The translations under genes and the position numbers were made by a program. The notes under the pieces are model-generated. The model was given only the letters and a program-made list of their open reading frames with translations. It did no database searches and was not told the DNA's origin. This document shows, one piece after another, positions 54,726 through 62,906 of a stretch of DNA of 64,000 nucleotides (position 1 is its first letter; every line of letters starts with the position of its first letter). This stretch comes from Paracoccaceae bacterium (GTDB lineage Bacteria > Pseudomonadota > Alphaproteobacteria > Rhodobacterales > Rhodobacteraceae): contig JASJAR010000023.1 in assembly GCA_030066905.1 (NCBI GenBank), positions 1 through 64,000 on the forward strand, in the 5' to 3' direction.

Positions 54726-56684
54726 CTAAACATCCAACTCCTCCACAAACCGCGCATTCTCCTGGATGTACTGAAACCTGAGTTCCGGCTTCTTCCCCAT
54801 CAGCCGCTCCACCAAATCGCCCGTCTCGCCAGGCTCGTCCTCGTCGATGGTCACTCTGATGAGCTTCCGGCTGCCGGGGTCCATGGTGGTTTCTTTGAGA
54901 TCTTTCGCGTCCATCTCCCCCAGCCCCTTGAAGCGGGAGACGTCGATCTTGCCTTTGCCGCCGAGGCCCTTGGCGAGCCACGCATCCCGCTCGGCCTCAT
55001 CCACGCAATAGACCCGCTTGGCCCCTTGGGTCAGCCGGAAGAGCGGCGGGCAGGCGAGGTAGAGGTGGCCCTGGTCGATGAGGGGGCGCATCTGGGTGAA
55101 GAAGAAGGTCATCAGGAGCGAGGCGATATGGGCGCCATCGACATCGGCGTCGGTCATGATGATGACCTTGTCGTAGCGCAGGTCCTCGATGTTGAAGCGG
55201 GTGCCCAAGGAGACGCCCAAGGCCTGGCAGATGTCGGCGATTTCCTTGTTGTCGCCGAGTTTTCCGCTCGCAGCACCCAGAACGTTCAGGAGCTTGCCGC
55301 GCAGGGGAAGGAGCGCCTGGGTCTCGCGGTTGCGGGCCATCTTGGCCGAGCCGCCCGCGCTGTCGCCCTCAACGATGAAAAGCTCGGTCCCGTCGCGGGT
55401 GGCGTTGGAGCAATCGACGAGCTTACCGGGCAGGCGGAGTTTCTTCGTCGCCGATTTGCGGGCGGTTTCCTTCTCCTGCTTGCGGCGGAGCCGCTCCTCG
55501 GCGCGCAGGACCAGAAAGTCGAGGATCGCGCCGGCGGATTTCGTGTCCGCCGCCAGCCAATGGTCGAAATGGTCGCGCACCGAGGCCTCGACCATCTTCG
55601 CGGCACTTTCGGTCGACAGCCGGTCCTTCGTCTGGCCGACGAATTGCGGCTCGCGGATGAAGACCGAGACGAGGGCGCCCGCGCCGGTGGCGAGGTCGTC
55701 TCGATTGATCTGGCCGGCCTTTTTGTTGCCGATGCGTTCGCCGTAGGCGCGGATGCCCTTGAGGATCGCCGCCCAGAAGCCCGCCTCGTGGGTGCCGCCC
55801 TCGGGGGTCGGCACGGTGTTGCAGTAAGATTGCAGGAAGCCGTCGCGGGAGGGGCTCCAGTTGATCGCCCATTCGACCTTGCCGGGCGCGCCGAACTTCT
55901 CGCGGAACTCGACGAGACCCGAGAAGGGCCGGTCGGCATAGGTGATCGCCTCGCCGAGGCTTTCGGAGAGGTAGTCCGAGAGCCCGCCGGGGAAGTGGAA
56001 CGTCGCCTCGGCCGGCGTGTCGTCTTCGGTGACAGCCGTCTTCCAGCGGATTTCCACGCCGGAGAAGAGATAGGCCTTCGAGCGGGCCATCTTGAACAGG
56101 CGTGCGGGTTTCAGCCTCAGCGAGCCGAAGATCTCGGCGTCGGGGTGGAAGGTGACCGACGTGCCGCGGCGGTTCGGAGCCGCGCCGATCTTCTCAAGCG
56201 GCCCCTGGGGGAGCCCGCGGGAGAATTCCATCGCATAGAGCTCCCGGTCGCGGGCGACCTCGACGCGGAGCCGGTCCGAGAGCGCGTTCACCACCGAAGA
56301 GCCGACCCCGTGAAGCCCGCCGGAGGTCTCATAGGCGTCGCCGGAGAACTTGCCGCCGGCGTTGAGCGTGCAGAAGATCACCTCGAGGGCGGATTTTTCG
56401 GGCAGTTTCGGATGGGGTTCGGTCGGGATGCCCCGGCCGTTGTCGCGCACGGTGACCGAGCGGTCCTCGTGCATTTCGATCTCGATTCGGCTGGCATGGC
56501 CGGCGACGGCCTCGTCCATCGAATTGTCGACGATTTCGGCGACCATGTGGTGGAGCGCGCGCTCGTCCTTGCCGCCGATATACATCCCCGGCCGGAGCCG
56601 AACGTGCTCCATATCGTCGAGCACCTCGATCGAGGTGGCGTCGTAGGTCTCGGCGGTCTTGCCGGAAAGAAGATCGTCGGCCAT
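54726..56684 (-). CDS. parE: DNA topoisomerase IV subunit B
   Basis: 652 aa, the ParE length (GyrB is about 800). GHKL ATPase EIVDNSMDEAVAGH and DNGRGIPTE, GGLHGVGSSVVNALSD, Toprim EGDSAGGSAK and DADVDGAHI. It decatenates daughter chromosomes with ParC. Start ATG 56684 (MADDLLSGKTAETYD) is chosen over a longer in-frame start that lacks homology. Convergent with the RAYT/REP locus. Confidence 0.95.
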   Translation of the reverse strand: MADDLLSGKTAETYDATSIEVLDDMEHVRLRPGMYIGGKDERALHHMVAEIVDNSMDEAVAGHASRIEIEMHEDRSVTVRDNGRGIPTEPHPKLPEKSALEVIFCTLNAGGKFSGDAYETSGGLHGVGSSVVNALSDRLRVEVARDRELYAMEFSRGLPQGPLEKIGAAPNRRGTSVTFHPDAEIFGSLRLKPARLFKMARSKAYLFSGVEIRWKTAVTEDDTPAEATFHFPGGLSDYLSESLGEAITYADRPFSGLVEFREKFGAPGKVEWAINWSPSRDGFLQSYCNTVPTPEGGTHEAGFWAAILKGIRAYGERIGNKKAGQINRDDLATGAGALVSVFIREPQFVGQTKDRLSTESAAKMVEASVRDHFDHWLAADTKSAGAILDFLVLRAEERLRRKQEKETARKSATKKLRLPGKLVDCSNATRDGTELFIVEGDSAGGSAKMARNRETQALLPLRGKLLNVLGAASGKLGDNKEIADICQALGVSLGTRFNIEDLRYDKVIIMTDADVDGAHIASLLMTFFFTQMRPLIDQGHLYLACPPLFRLTQGAKRVYCVDEAERDAWLAKGLGGKGKIDVSRFKGLGEMDAKDLKETTMDPGSRKLIRVTIDEDEPGETGDLVERLMGKKPELRFQYIQENARFVEELDV

Positions 56685-56792
56685 GGCCCTGCTCGCGTGC
56701 TTTTCTTGGTTGGGCGGAGGATACGCGCGGGCCGGCAGAGGGGCAATGGCGCTGGGTGAGAACCGCGGCTCCGGCGCCACGATTGGTGCCGA

Positions 56793-56823
56793 AATTCGAA
56801 CGAATTGTTTACGATCTGTTAAG
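56793..56823. promoter_or_regulatory. Palindrome and candidate CtrA site between parE and the VPLPA-CTERM gene
   Basis: AATTCG-AA-CGAATT is a 14-base palindrome (56793-56806). TTTACGATCTGTTAAG (56808-56823) resembles the CtrA consensus TTAA-N7-TTAAC with two mismatches. This AT-rich patch is the only one in the divergent intergenic region, so it probably holds the promoters. Confidence 0.3.
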
Positions 56824-56919
56824 GAGTGAAGTTCACTCTTGAACCCGGCCGCACCGCGTATATGTTCCCGCTTGGGTTTAGGTGAGAGGGCCGTCGCCCT
56901 CCCTTAGCGAGTGAGGCTG

Positions 56920-57669
56920 ATGAGACATTTTCTTTACGCCGCTGCCATTGCAGCTCTGAGCGCAACCGGTGCCGCAGCAGCGACGATCTCCGTCACAGAT
57001 TTCTCCGCCGGCGCCTATCAGGCGGCGGTCGGACCGAGCGACAAAAATGTCGTGGAGGACTTCGAGAGCTTCTCGGAAGGCAATGTGGCAAGCGGCTGGT
57101 CGGATTCCGCCGTGGGCACTTTCTCCGCGCTTGGCGGGACCGGCAGCGGCGGCACGGTGAGCGGCAGCACCTCTTCGGGGAACTTCGCCGGCAACGACGG
57201 GTCTCAGCTCGCGATTCGCGACGGTTCGGTCTATGGCCGCTCGAGCACCACCGCGGCCCTCTCGGGCGACGGCGGTGACGACAAGTTCCTCGACAGCAAC
57301 GACACGTCCGGCATCGCCTACGAAGCCTCGCTCGGCGGCGGGATGTTCGACCGGATCGTTCTGACGCTGACCGACGCCACGGATTCCGGCGGGCTCCTGA
57401 ACATCACGGTGAACGGCGTGACCGAGACGATCTCCGGTCTCGGAGACGGCGCGGTCCAGATCGTCGAGATCGCGTTCGACAGCGCCGTCTCGACCGCTTC
57501 GATCCTCTTTGAGAATGTCGATGGGAACGGCAACGCCGTCCTCAACGACGGGTTCTCGATCGACGACGTGACGCTTTCGGCGGTGCCGCTTCCGGCAAGC
57601 GCTTGGCTTCTGATCGGCGGGTTCGGCGCCCTCGCGGCGATGCGGCGGCGCAAGCGCGCGCAGGCCTGA
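56920..57669 (+). CDS. Secreted protein with VPLPA-CTERM sorting signal
   Basis: 249 aa. Signal peptide (MRHFLYAAAIAALSATGAAA), a Gly/Ser/Asp-rich extracellular region without Cys, and a C-terminal tripartite signal: VPLPASAW, a hydrophobic segment LLIGGFGALAAM and the basic tail RRRKRAQA. Such PEP-CTERM-like proteins are recognised and cleaved by an exosortase, and are often surface or matrix associated. No exosortase gene is in the window. ATG 56920 follows AGTGAGG. The middle part resembles no domain I can name. Confidence 0.88.
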   Translation: MRHFLYAAAIAALSATGAAAATISVTDFSAGAYQAAVGPSDKNVVEDFESFSEGNVASGWSDSAVGTFSALGGTGSGGTVSGSTSSGNFAGNDGSQLAIRDGSVYGRSSTTAALSGDGGDDKFLDSNDTSGIAYEASLGGGMFDRIVLTLTDATDSGGLLNITVNGVTETISGLGDGAVQIVEIAFDSAVSTASILFENVDGNGNAVLNDGFSIDDVTLSAVPLPASAWLLIGGFGALAAMRRRKRAQA

Positions 57670-57769
57670 ACGTCCCCGCCAGTCGGGCTTTGAAAATACG
57701 CGCGGCGCGCTTGGACGAACAGGTTCGGTGCGCCGTTCTTCGTCTCTCCCTGGCGCTGCAATCGGCCCC

Positions 57770-58204
57770 TCAGCCCGCAGGCCGGCAGCGCAGCATCCAA
57801 AGGTTTTCGGTCGGGTCCAGCGCACGGTGCTGTGAGCGGATGGTCAGCCGCGCCTCCCGCGCGCAGCGGTCGCCGGGCGGCCCGATGTCGAGCCGGTATC
57901 GGGTGACGTCGCGCAGGCCGCGCCGGGCGGTGGCGACGAGACCGCCGCCGCTCTCCTCGGCCACCCGGTAGCGCTGGCGCGACGCCCGGAAGGCCGGGGC
58001 GGTGGACGCCACCGTCAGCCGGGCGCCGTCGCGGCTGATCGAAAACACCTTATCGAGGTTGTTCTGCACGAAGGCGCTTTCGGGCCCGGCGGTGTCCGAC
58101 CGCATCGCCACCGTCGTAGAGGCAAGCGGAAACGCCGCGGCACTGCCGGCCCCGGCAAGGGCGAGGCTCAGCGCCAGGACTGCGGTTTTCGGCGAGGGGG
58201 TCAT
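57770..58204 (-). CDS. Hypothetical secreted protein
   Basis: 144 aa from ATG 58204, with signal peptide (MTPSPKTAVLALSLALAGAG, cleaved near SAAAFP). Mature part has FSISRDGARLTVASTAPAF, RYRLDIGPPGDRCAREARLT and LWMLRCRPAG; the two Cys (about 114 and 140) may pair. No family recognised. Upstream extensions of this frame run antisense through the MATE gene and are rejected. Confidence 0.6.
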   Translation of the reverse strand: MTPSPKTAVLALSLALAGAGSAAAFPLASTTVAMRSDTAGPESAFVQNNLDKVFSISRDGARLTVASTAPAFRASRQRYRVAEESGGGLVATARRGLRDVTRYRLDIGPPGDRCAREARLTIRSQHRALDPTENLWMLRCRPAG

Positions 58205-58288
58205 GGCACGGGAGGCTAGCGCGGTTCCCCCGCCGGGCCAGCCCCGCCCCCCTTGCCCGGGCGGGAACCGAAGCGTAGGGGAGGCGCC

Positions 58289-59662
58289 ATGTCGACAATC
58301 GAGCCTCAGCCGGTTTCCGCACCGGGTGCGGGCTTTCACGCCCGCCGTCTCCTGGTCCTCGGGCTGCCGCTCATCGGCAGCCGGCTGGCGCAGTTCGCCA
58401 TCGGGATGACCGATACCGTGATGATCGGCCGCTACGACGTGACCGCGCTCGCCGCGCTGACCATCGCGACGACGTTCTTCTTCGTGCTCTTCCTCGTCGG
58501 CTCGGGGTTCGCGACCGCAGTGAGCCCGATGGTGGCGAGCGCCCTGGCGGAAGGCGACACGCGGCGGGTGCGGCGGATCACCCGGATGGGGCTCTGGCTC
58601 TCGGCGCTCTATGCCGCTGTGGCGGTGCCGGTGATGCTCGTCGGCGAACCGCTGCTTCTCGCGCTGGGGCAGGACCCGGAGGTTGCCCGGCTCGGCGGGC
58701 TCTATCTGTCTGTCGCCGCCTGGGGTCTGCCGCCCGCGCTCGTTGTCATGACGATGACGAGCTACTTCTCGGCGCTTGAACGGACCCGGGCGATCCTGAT
58801 CGTCACGATCGGGACGGCGGTCCTGAATGCCCTCATCAACTACGCGCTGATCTTCGGCAATTTCGGTGCCCCGGAACTGGGACTGGTCGGCGCCGCCCTC
58901 GCGTCGGCGACGATCAATGTCGTCGGCGCGGCGGCCCTTCTTGTCCACGCGCTTCGGGCGACGCCGGAGAACGAGCTCTTGCGCAACATCTGGCGCCCCG
59001 ACTGGCCGGTCTTTACCGGGGTGTTCCGGCTCGGCTGGCCCATCGGGCTCACATGGCTCTCCGAGGTCGGGCTCTTCGGCGGGGCGTCGGTGATGATGGG
59101 CTGGGTCGGCAAGGTGGAGCTTGCCGCCCACGGGATCGCGCTTCAGGTCGCTTCGGCCACCTTCATGGTGCATCTCGGCCTCTCCCAGGCCGCCACGGTG
59201 CGCGCGGGCCGGGCCTGGGGCGCGCGTGACCGGGAGGGGCTGCGCGGCGGAGCGGGTGTCGCCATGGGGATGTCGATGGCCTTCGTCGCGGTGACGGTTG
59301 CGGTTTTCCTGACGATGCCCGGGCTTCTCGTCGGCCTCTTCGTCGACCCCGCCGACCCCGCGCGGCCGGCCCTTCTGGCCGCCGGGGTGGTGCTCTTGGC
59401 CTATGCGGCTTTGTTTCAGCTCTTCGATGCGGGGCAGGTCATGGCGCTTGGGCTCCTGCGCGGCATTCAGGACACCAGGGTGCCGATGGTGATGGCGGCG
59501 TTGAGCTATTGGGGCATCGGGTTCCCGGCGGCTTACATTCTCGGCATTCTGCTCGGCCTCGACGGGCCCGGCATCTGGCTGGGGCTGTCGCTGGGCCTCG
59601 CGGTCGCCGCAGGACTTCTGAACTGGCGTTTCTGGCAGGGGCGGATGCTTCGGGGTCTGTGA
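58289..59662 (+). CDS. MATE-family efflux transporter
   Basis: 457 aa with 12 predicted membrane segments in two MATE halves: LGLPLIGSRLAQFAIGMTDTVMIGRY at the start, and LGWPIGLTWLSEVGLFGGASVMMGWVG beginning the second half. A Na+- or H+-driven drug or metabolite exporter, NorM type. GGGGAGG lies just before ATG 58289. Substrate unknown. Confidence 0.92.
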   Translation: MSTIEPQPVSAPGAGFHARRLLVLGLPLIGSRLAQFAIGMTDTVMIGRYDVTALAALTIATTFFFVLFLVGSGFATAVSPMVASALAEGDTRRVRRITRMGLWLSALYAAVAVPVMLVGEPLLLALGQDPEVARLGGLYLSVAAWGLPPALVVMTMTSYFSALERTRAILIVTIGTAVLNALINYALIFGNFGAPELGLVGAALASATINVVGAAALLVHALRATPENELLRNIWRPDWPVFTGVFRLGWPIGLTWLSEVGLFGGASVMMGWVGKVELAAHGIALQVASATFMVHLGLSQAATVRAGRAWGARDREGLRGGAGVAMGMSMAFVAVTVAVFLTMPGLLVGLFVDPADPARPALLAAGVVLLAYAALFQLFDAGQVMALGLLRGIQDTRVPMVMAALSYWGIGFPAAYILGILLGLDGPGIWLGLSLGLAVAAGLLNWRFWQGRMLRGL

Positions 59663-59720
59663 GCCGCCGGGGGGCCTTCTTTGTTCCAGAAATACTCAAA
59701 AGAAGACCCCGTCCGGCGGC
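59663..59720. terminator. Bidirectional terminator between convergent MATE and ptsP genes
   Basis: Arms 59663-59681 and 59700-59720 pair almost completely (GCCGCCGG...CTTCTT with AAGAAG...CCGGCGGC), with a loop containing CCAGAAATACTC. The T-rich and A-rich inner parts allow termination from either side. The loop carries the same AGAAATAC motif seen at 47948 and 62065. Confidence 0.7.
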
Positions 59721-59737
59721 CGGGTGCCAGGGGCTAC

Positions 59738-61984
59738 TCAGGAGAGCGTCCGGAGCCAGTCCATCACCGCGCCGCGCACCGACTGGGCGCCCGAGCCCCG
59801 GGCCTTGTCGATGACCCGGCGTGCCTCGTCGAGGTTCACCCGGCGGATCAGCGATTTCACCGGGCCGATGGAAGCGGGGCGCATCGACAGGGTCCGGAGC
59901 CCCATCGCCGCAAAGCACACCGCCTCGACCGGGCGCCCGGCATCCTCGCCGCAGAACGACAAGGGCGTGGCCGTCTGCCGGCAGCGTTCGACGATCTGTT
60001 CGATGAAGGTCAGGTAGGAGACGTTGAGAGTGTCGTAGCGGCGCCGGACCCGTTCGTTCTCGCGGTCGGCGGCGAAGAAGAACTGTTTGAGATCGTTGCC
60101 GCCGATGGAGATGAAATCGGCCATCTCGTAGAATTGCCGGGGCGCAAAGGCCAGCGATGGCGTTTCCAGCATCGCGCCGATTTCGACATGTTCGGGCAGG
60201 ATATGGCCGAGGCGCTCTTCGCGGTTGAGTTCGTCGAGGACGGCGGTGCGCGCGGCCTTGTACTCGTCGAATTGCGCGACAAAGGGGAACATGACGGTCA
60301 GGCGGCGGCCGGCGGCGGCGCGAATGAGCGCCTGGAGCTGCATCCGCATCACGCCGGGCTTGTCGAGCCCGACCCGGATCGCCCGCCAGCCGAGGGCGGG
60401 GTTCGGCTCGTCCTGGGGCTTCATGTAAGGCAAGACCTTGTCCGACCCGATATCGAGGGTGCGAAAGACCACCCGCTTGCCGCCGGCGGCATCGAGCACG
60501 CGGGCATAGATCGCGGCCAGTTCGCCGCGTTTGGGGACGGTGCTGCGGGCGAGAAACTGAAGCTCGGTCCGGAAAAGCCCGACCCCCTCGGCGCCGGAGG
60601 TCCCCAGCGACGGCAGATCGGCGATGAGGCCGGCATTCATGTGGAGCTCGACGACCGAGCCGCAGCGGGCCTCGGCGGGCTGGTCGCGCAGACCCGCATA
60701 GCGCTCCTGGGCCTTGGCCTGCATCGCGATCTTGTCGCGGAACGCCGTCACCACGGTGTCGTCGGGTCTAAGATGCGCCACCCCCTGATCGCCGTCGACC
60801 ATGATGTGATCGCCGTTCAGGGCCTCTGTGGTAATGCCTTCGGCGTTGATGATGAGCGGGATCGCCCAGGCGCGCGCGACGATGGCGGCATGGCTGCCGA
60901 CCGAGCCCTGTTCGAGAACGATGCCTCTGAGCCCGGTGCGCCCGTAATCGAGAAGCTCGCCGGGGCCGATGTTGCGGGCCACGAGGATCGCGTCCTTGGG
61001 CATCTCGGCACCGGTGTCCTTACCCTGCCCGGTGAGGGTGCGCAGAAGGCGGTTCGACAGGTCGTCGAGGTCGTGGAGCCGCTCGCGGAGATAAGGGTCG
61101 GGGACGGCGGCCATCCGCGCCCGGGCCGCCGATTGCTCTTTCTCGACGGCGGCCTCGGCCGAGAGCCCCGAGGCGACATCGGCCTCCATCCGTTTCAGCC
61201 AGGAGCGGGACTGGGCGAACATCCGGTAGGCTTCGAGCACCTCCCGGTGGTCCTTTTCGAGCGCGCCGGCATCGTCGAGCATGGCGTCGAGCGAGCCGCG
61301 AAGGGTCTCGACGGCGTCGCGCAGCCGGTCGAGTTCGACATCGGGGTCCTCGGCGATGGGGTTGGTGACCATCACCCGCGGTTCGTGGAGCCAGACATGG
61401 CCCTCGGCGGTGCCCTCCTGGCCGATGCCGCCGCGGAACATCGCCGGTTGCTTGTGGCGCACCGAGAGGGCTGCGCCTTCGCCGACGAAGGCGCCGAGTT
61501 CGGCCATTTCGGCGATAACCATGGCGACGACTTCGAGCGCATAGACCTCGTCGGCGGTGAACTCGCGCTTCGTCTTCGACTGGACCACGAGGACGCCAAG
61601 GGTCTCGCCAAGGCGCTGGACCGGCACCCCGAGAAAGGACGAATAGACCTCCTCGCCGGTCTCGGGCATGTAGCGAAAACCGCGCGTCGCGGGGGCGTCG
61701 GCGGTGTTGACCGGCTGCGCGCGCCGGGCGACCCGGCCGACGAGCCCCTCGCCGACGCGCATCCGCGTCTGGTGGACCGCTTCGGGGTTGAGCCCTTCGG
61801 TGGCGCAGAGCTCCAGGGTTTCGGCGTCGCGGAACAGGTAGATCGAGCAGACCTCCGAGCCCATCGAGCTTGCGATCAGCGCCACGATCCGGTCGAGACG
61901 GGCCTGGCCGGCGCTGTCTTCGGCCATGGTTTCGCGCAGTCGGCGGAGTAGCCGTCGGCTCTGGGATTCGGGGTCGCGTGCCAT
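59738..61984 (-). CDS. ptsP: Nitrogen-PTS phosphoenolpyruvate phosphotransferase (EI-Ntr)
   Basis: 748 aa from ATG 61984 (MARDPESQSRRLLRRLRE). An N-terminal GAF domain (about 25-165: VCSIYLFRDAETLELCATEGL) defines EI-Ntr. Then comes the PEP-utilising domain with the phosphorylated His in GSVGSHAAIVARAW, and a C-terminal TIM-barrel with FRTELQFL and GDNDLKQ-like GGNDLKQFF. It passes phosphate from PEP to NPr and EIIA-Ntr, sensing glutamine and oxoglutarate in related bacteria. lysC lies upstream, separated here by a lipoprotein gene. Confidence 0.94.
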   Translation of the reverse strand: MARDPESQSRRLLRRLRETMAEDSAGQARLDRIVALIASSMGSEVCSIYLFRDAETLELCATEGLNPEAVHQTRMRVGEGLVGRVARRAQPVNTADAPATRGFRYMPETGEEVYSSFLGVPVQRLGETLGVLVVQSKTKREFTADEVYALEVVAMVIAEMAELGAFVGEGAALSVRHKQPAMFRGGIGQEGTAEGHVWLHEPRVMVTNPIAEDPDVELDRLRDAVETLRGSLDAMLDDAGALEKDHREVLEAYRMFAQSRSWLKRMEADVASGLSAEAAVEKEQSAARARMAAVPDPYLRERLHDLDDLSNRLLRTLTGQGKDTGAEMPKDAILVARNIGPGELLDYGRTGLRGIVLEQGSVGSHAAIVARAWAIPLIINAEGITTEALNGDHIMVDGDQGVAHLRPDDTVVTAFRDKIAMQAKAQERYAGLRDQPAEARCGSVVELHMNAGLIADLPSLGTSGAEGVGLFRTELQFLARSTVPKRGELAAIYARVLDAAGGKRVVFRTLDIGSDKVLPYMKPQDEPNPALGWRAIRVGLDKPGVMRMQLQALIRAAAGRRLTVMFPFVAQFDEYKAARTAVLDELNREERLGHILPEHVEIGAMLETPSLAFAPRQFYEMADFISIGGNDLKQFFFAADRENERVRRRYDTLNVSYLTFIEQIVERCRQTATPLSFCGEDAGRPVEAVCFAAMGLRTLSMRPASIGPVKSLIRRVNLDEARRVIDKARGSGAQSVRGAVMDWLRTLS

Positions 61985-62064
61985 CCTGCCCTGTCGTTCG
62001 CGCAACATTTTGCCGCGTCCGCGCCACCATAGCGCGAGGAGGCGGGGGAGGGGAAACGGGTTTT

Positions 62065-62150
62065 GCCGGGGCGGATGGGGGCGCTGCCCCCGCCCGGCCC
62101 CATGGCGGGGCCGGGCTCCCCCGCGGTATTTCTGGCCAAGATGAAGAGCC
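62065..62150. repeat. AGAAATACC-type hairpin element upstream of the DUF4329 gene
   Basis: GGGGGCGCTGCCCCC and the palindrome CCCGGCCCCATGGCGGGGCC, then GCGGTATTTCTGGCCAAGAT. The last part is the reverse complement of the motif at 47948, so this is an inverted family member. It lies between ptsP and the DUF4329 gene start. Confidence 0.6.
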
Positions 62151-62186
62151 TTGCGGGGTGGCCTCGATCGTGGGAAGGCTCTGGGT

Positions 62187-62723
62187 ATGCGGGCTTTGTC
62201 GCTGCTTCTGGCTCTTTCGATCCTTGCCGCCTGCGCTCCCGACCGGGTCGAGGCGCCCGAGCCGGATGCGGCCTTCACCGCGCGGGCGGTGGGGTATCTC
62301 GACGGGCTCCAGGGCCCCAGCATTGCCGGAGACCGGGAGTATTGCGGTTACTTCGGGTATGACGCGGCCGGCGATTTTGCCGCGAGCGGCCCGTTCGAGG
62401 GGGGCGAGGATTATTGCGACGCCGCGCTTCCGCGCGACCTCGACGTCGTCGCCTCCTACCACACCCACGGCTCCTACGGGGTCGAATACGATGCCGAAGT
62501 GCCGAGCCCCGAGGATGTCGACACCGACGTCGCCGAGGGCGTCTTCGGCTATGTCGCAACCCCCGGCGGGCGGGTCTGGCTGATCGACTGGCGCACCGGG
62601 ACCGCGACCCAGGTCTGCGGCGTGGCCTGCGTCACCCAGGACCCCGCGTTCGATGCCCGCGAGGCCGGCACCGTGGGCCGGGTCTATTCGCGCGCGAGCC
62701 TCGCGGCCCGGTTCGGCTATTAG
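62187..62723 (+). CDS. DUF4329 lipoprotein
   Basis: 178 aa from ATG 62187. Lipobox LAAC (Cys at 16 in ALSILAACAPD). The core YCGYFGYDAAGDF, VVASYHTHGSYG and FGYVATPGGRVWLIDWRTG matches the DUF4329 family, whose His-x-His motif resembles JAB-type metal sites. Four Cys may form disulfides. The gene sits between lysC and ptsP, opposite to both. Function unknown, possibly periplasmic hydrolase. Confidence 0.72.
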   Translation: MRALSLLLALSILAACAPDRVEAPEPDAAFTARAVGYLDGLQGPSIAGDREYCGYFGYDAAGDFAASGPFEGGEDYCDAALPRDLDVVASYHTHGSYGVEYDAEVPSPEDVDTDVAEGVFGYVATPGGRVWLIDWRTGTATQVCGVACVTQDPAFDAREAGTVGRVYSRASLAARFGY

Positions 62724-62776
62724 GGGGGAGGCGGGCCGGGGGAGGTCGGCGTGCCCGGCTCGAACCGAAGATATGC

Positions 62777-62857
62777 CCGTTCCGGGCTCGACCCCGGGAC
62801 CTCGGCGAACGGCGCGCTTCATCCGATCGGGGCCCCGGGTCAAGCCCAGGGCGGGGT
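62777..62857. repeat. Dispersed CCCGGG-type palindromic repeat (single copy)
   Basis: GTTCCGGGCTCGACCCCGGG and GGGGCCCCGGGTCAAGCCC in the same two-palindrome layout. It lies after the DUF4329 stop and just past the lysC stop, where it could act as an mRNA end for both. Confidence 0.65.
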
Positions 62858-62906
62858 GCCCGATGGGCGGACCGGCCCCCCGCGGCCGCCATCGCGCGCT
62901 GGCGCT

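Noticed and set aside
55026-56759. 577-aa plus-strand ORF antisense to parE
   Set aside because: Shadow of parE; composition is a mirror of its codons.
59681-61951. 756-aa plus-strand ORF antisense to ptsP
   Set aside because: Shadow frame of ptsP, no motif, and begins inside the MATE/ptsP terminator hairpin.
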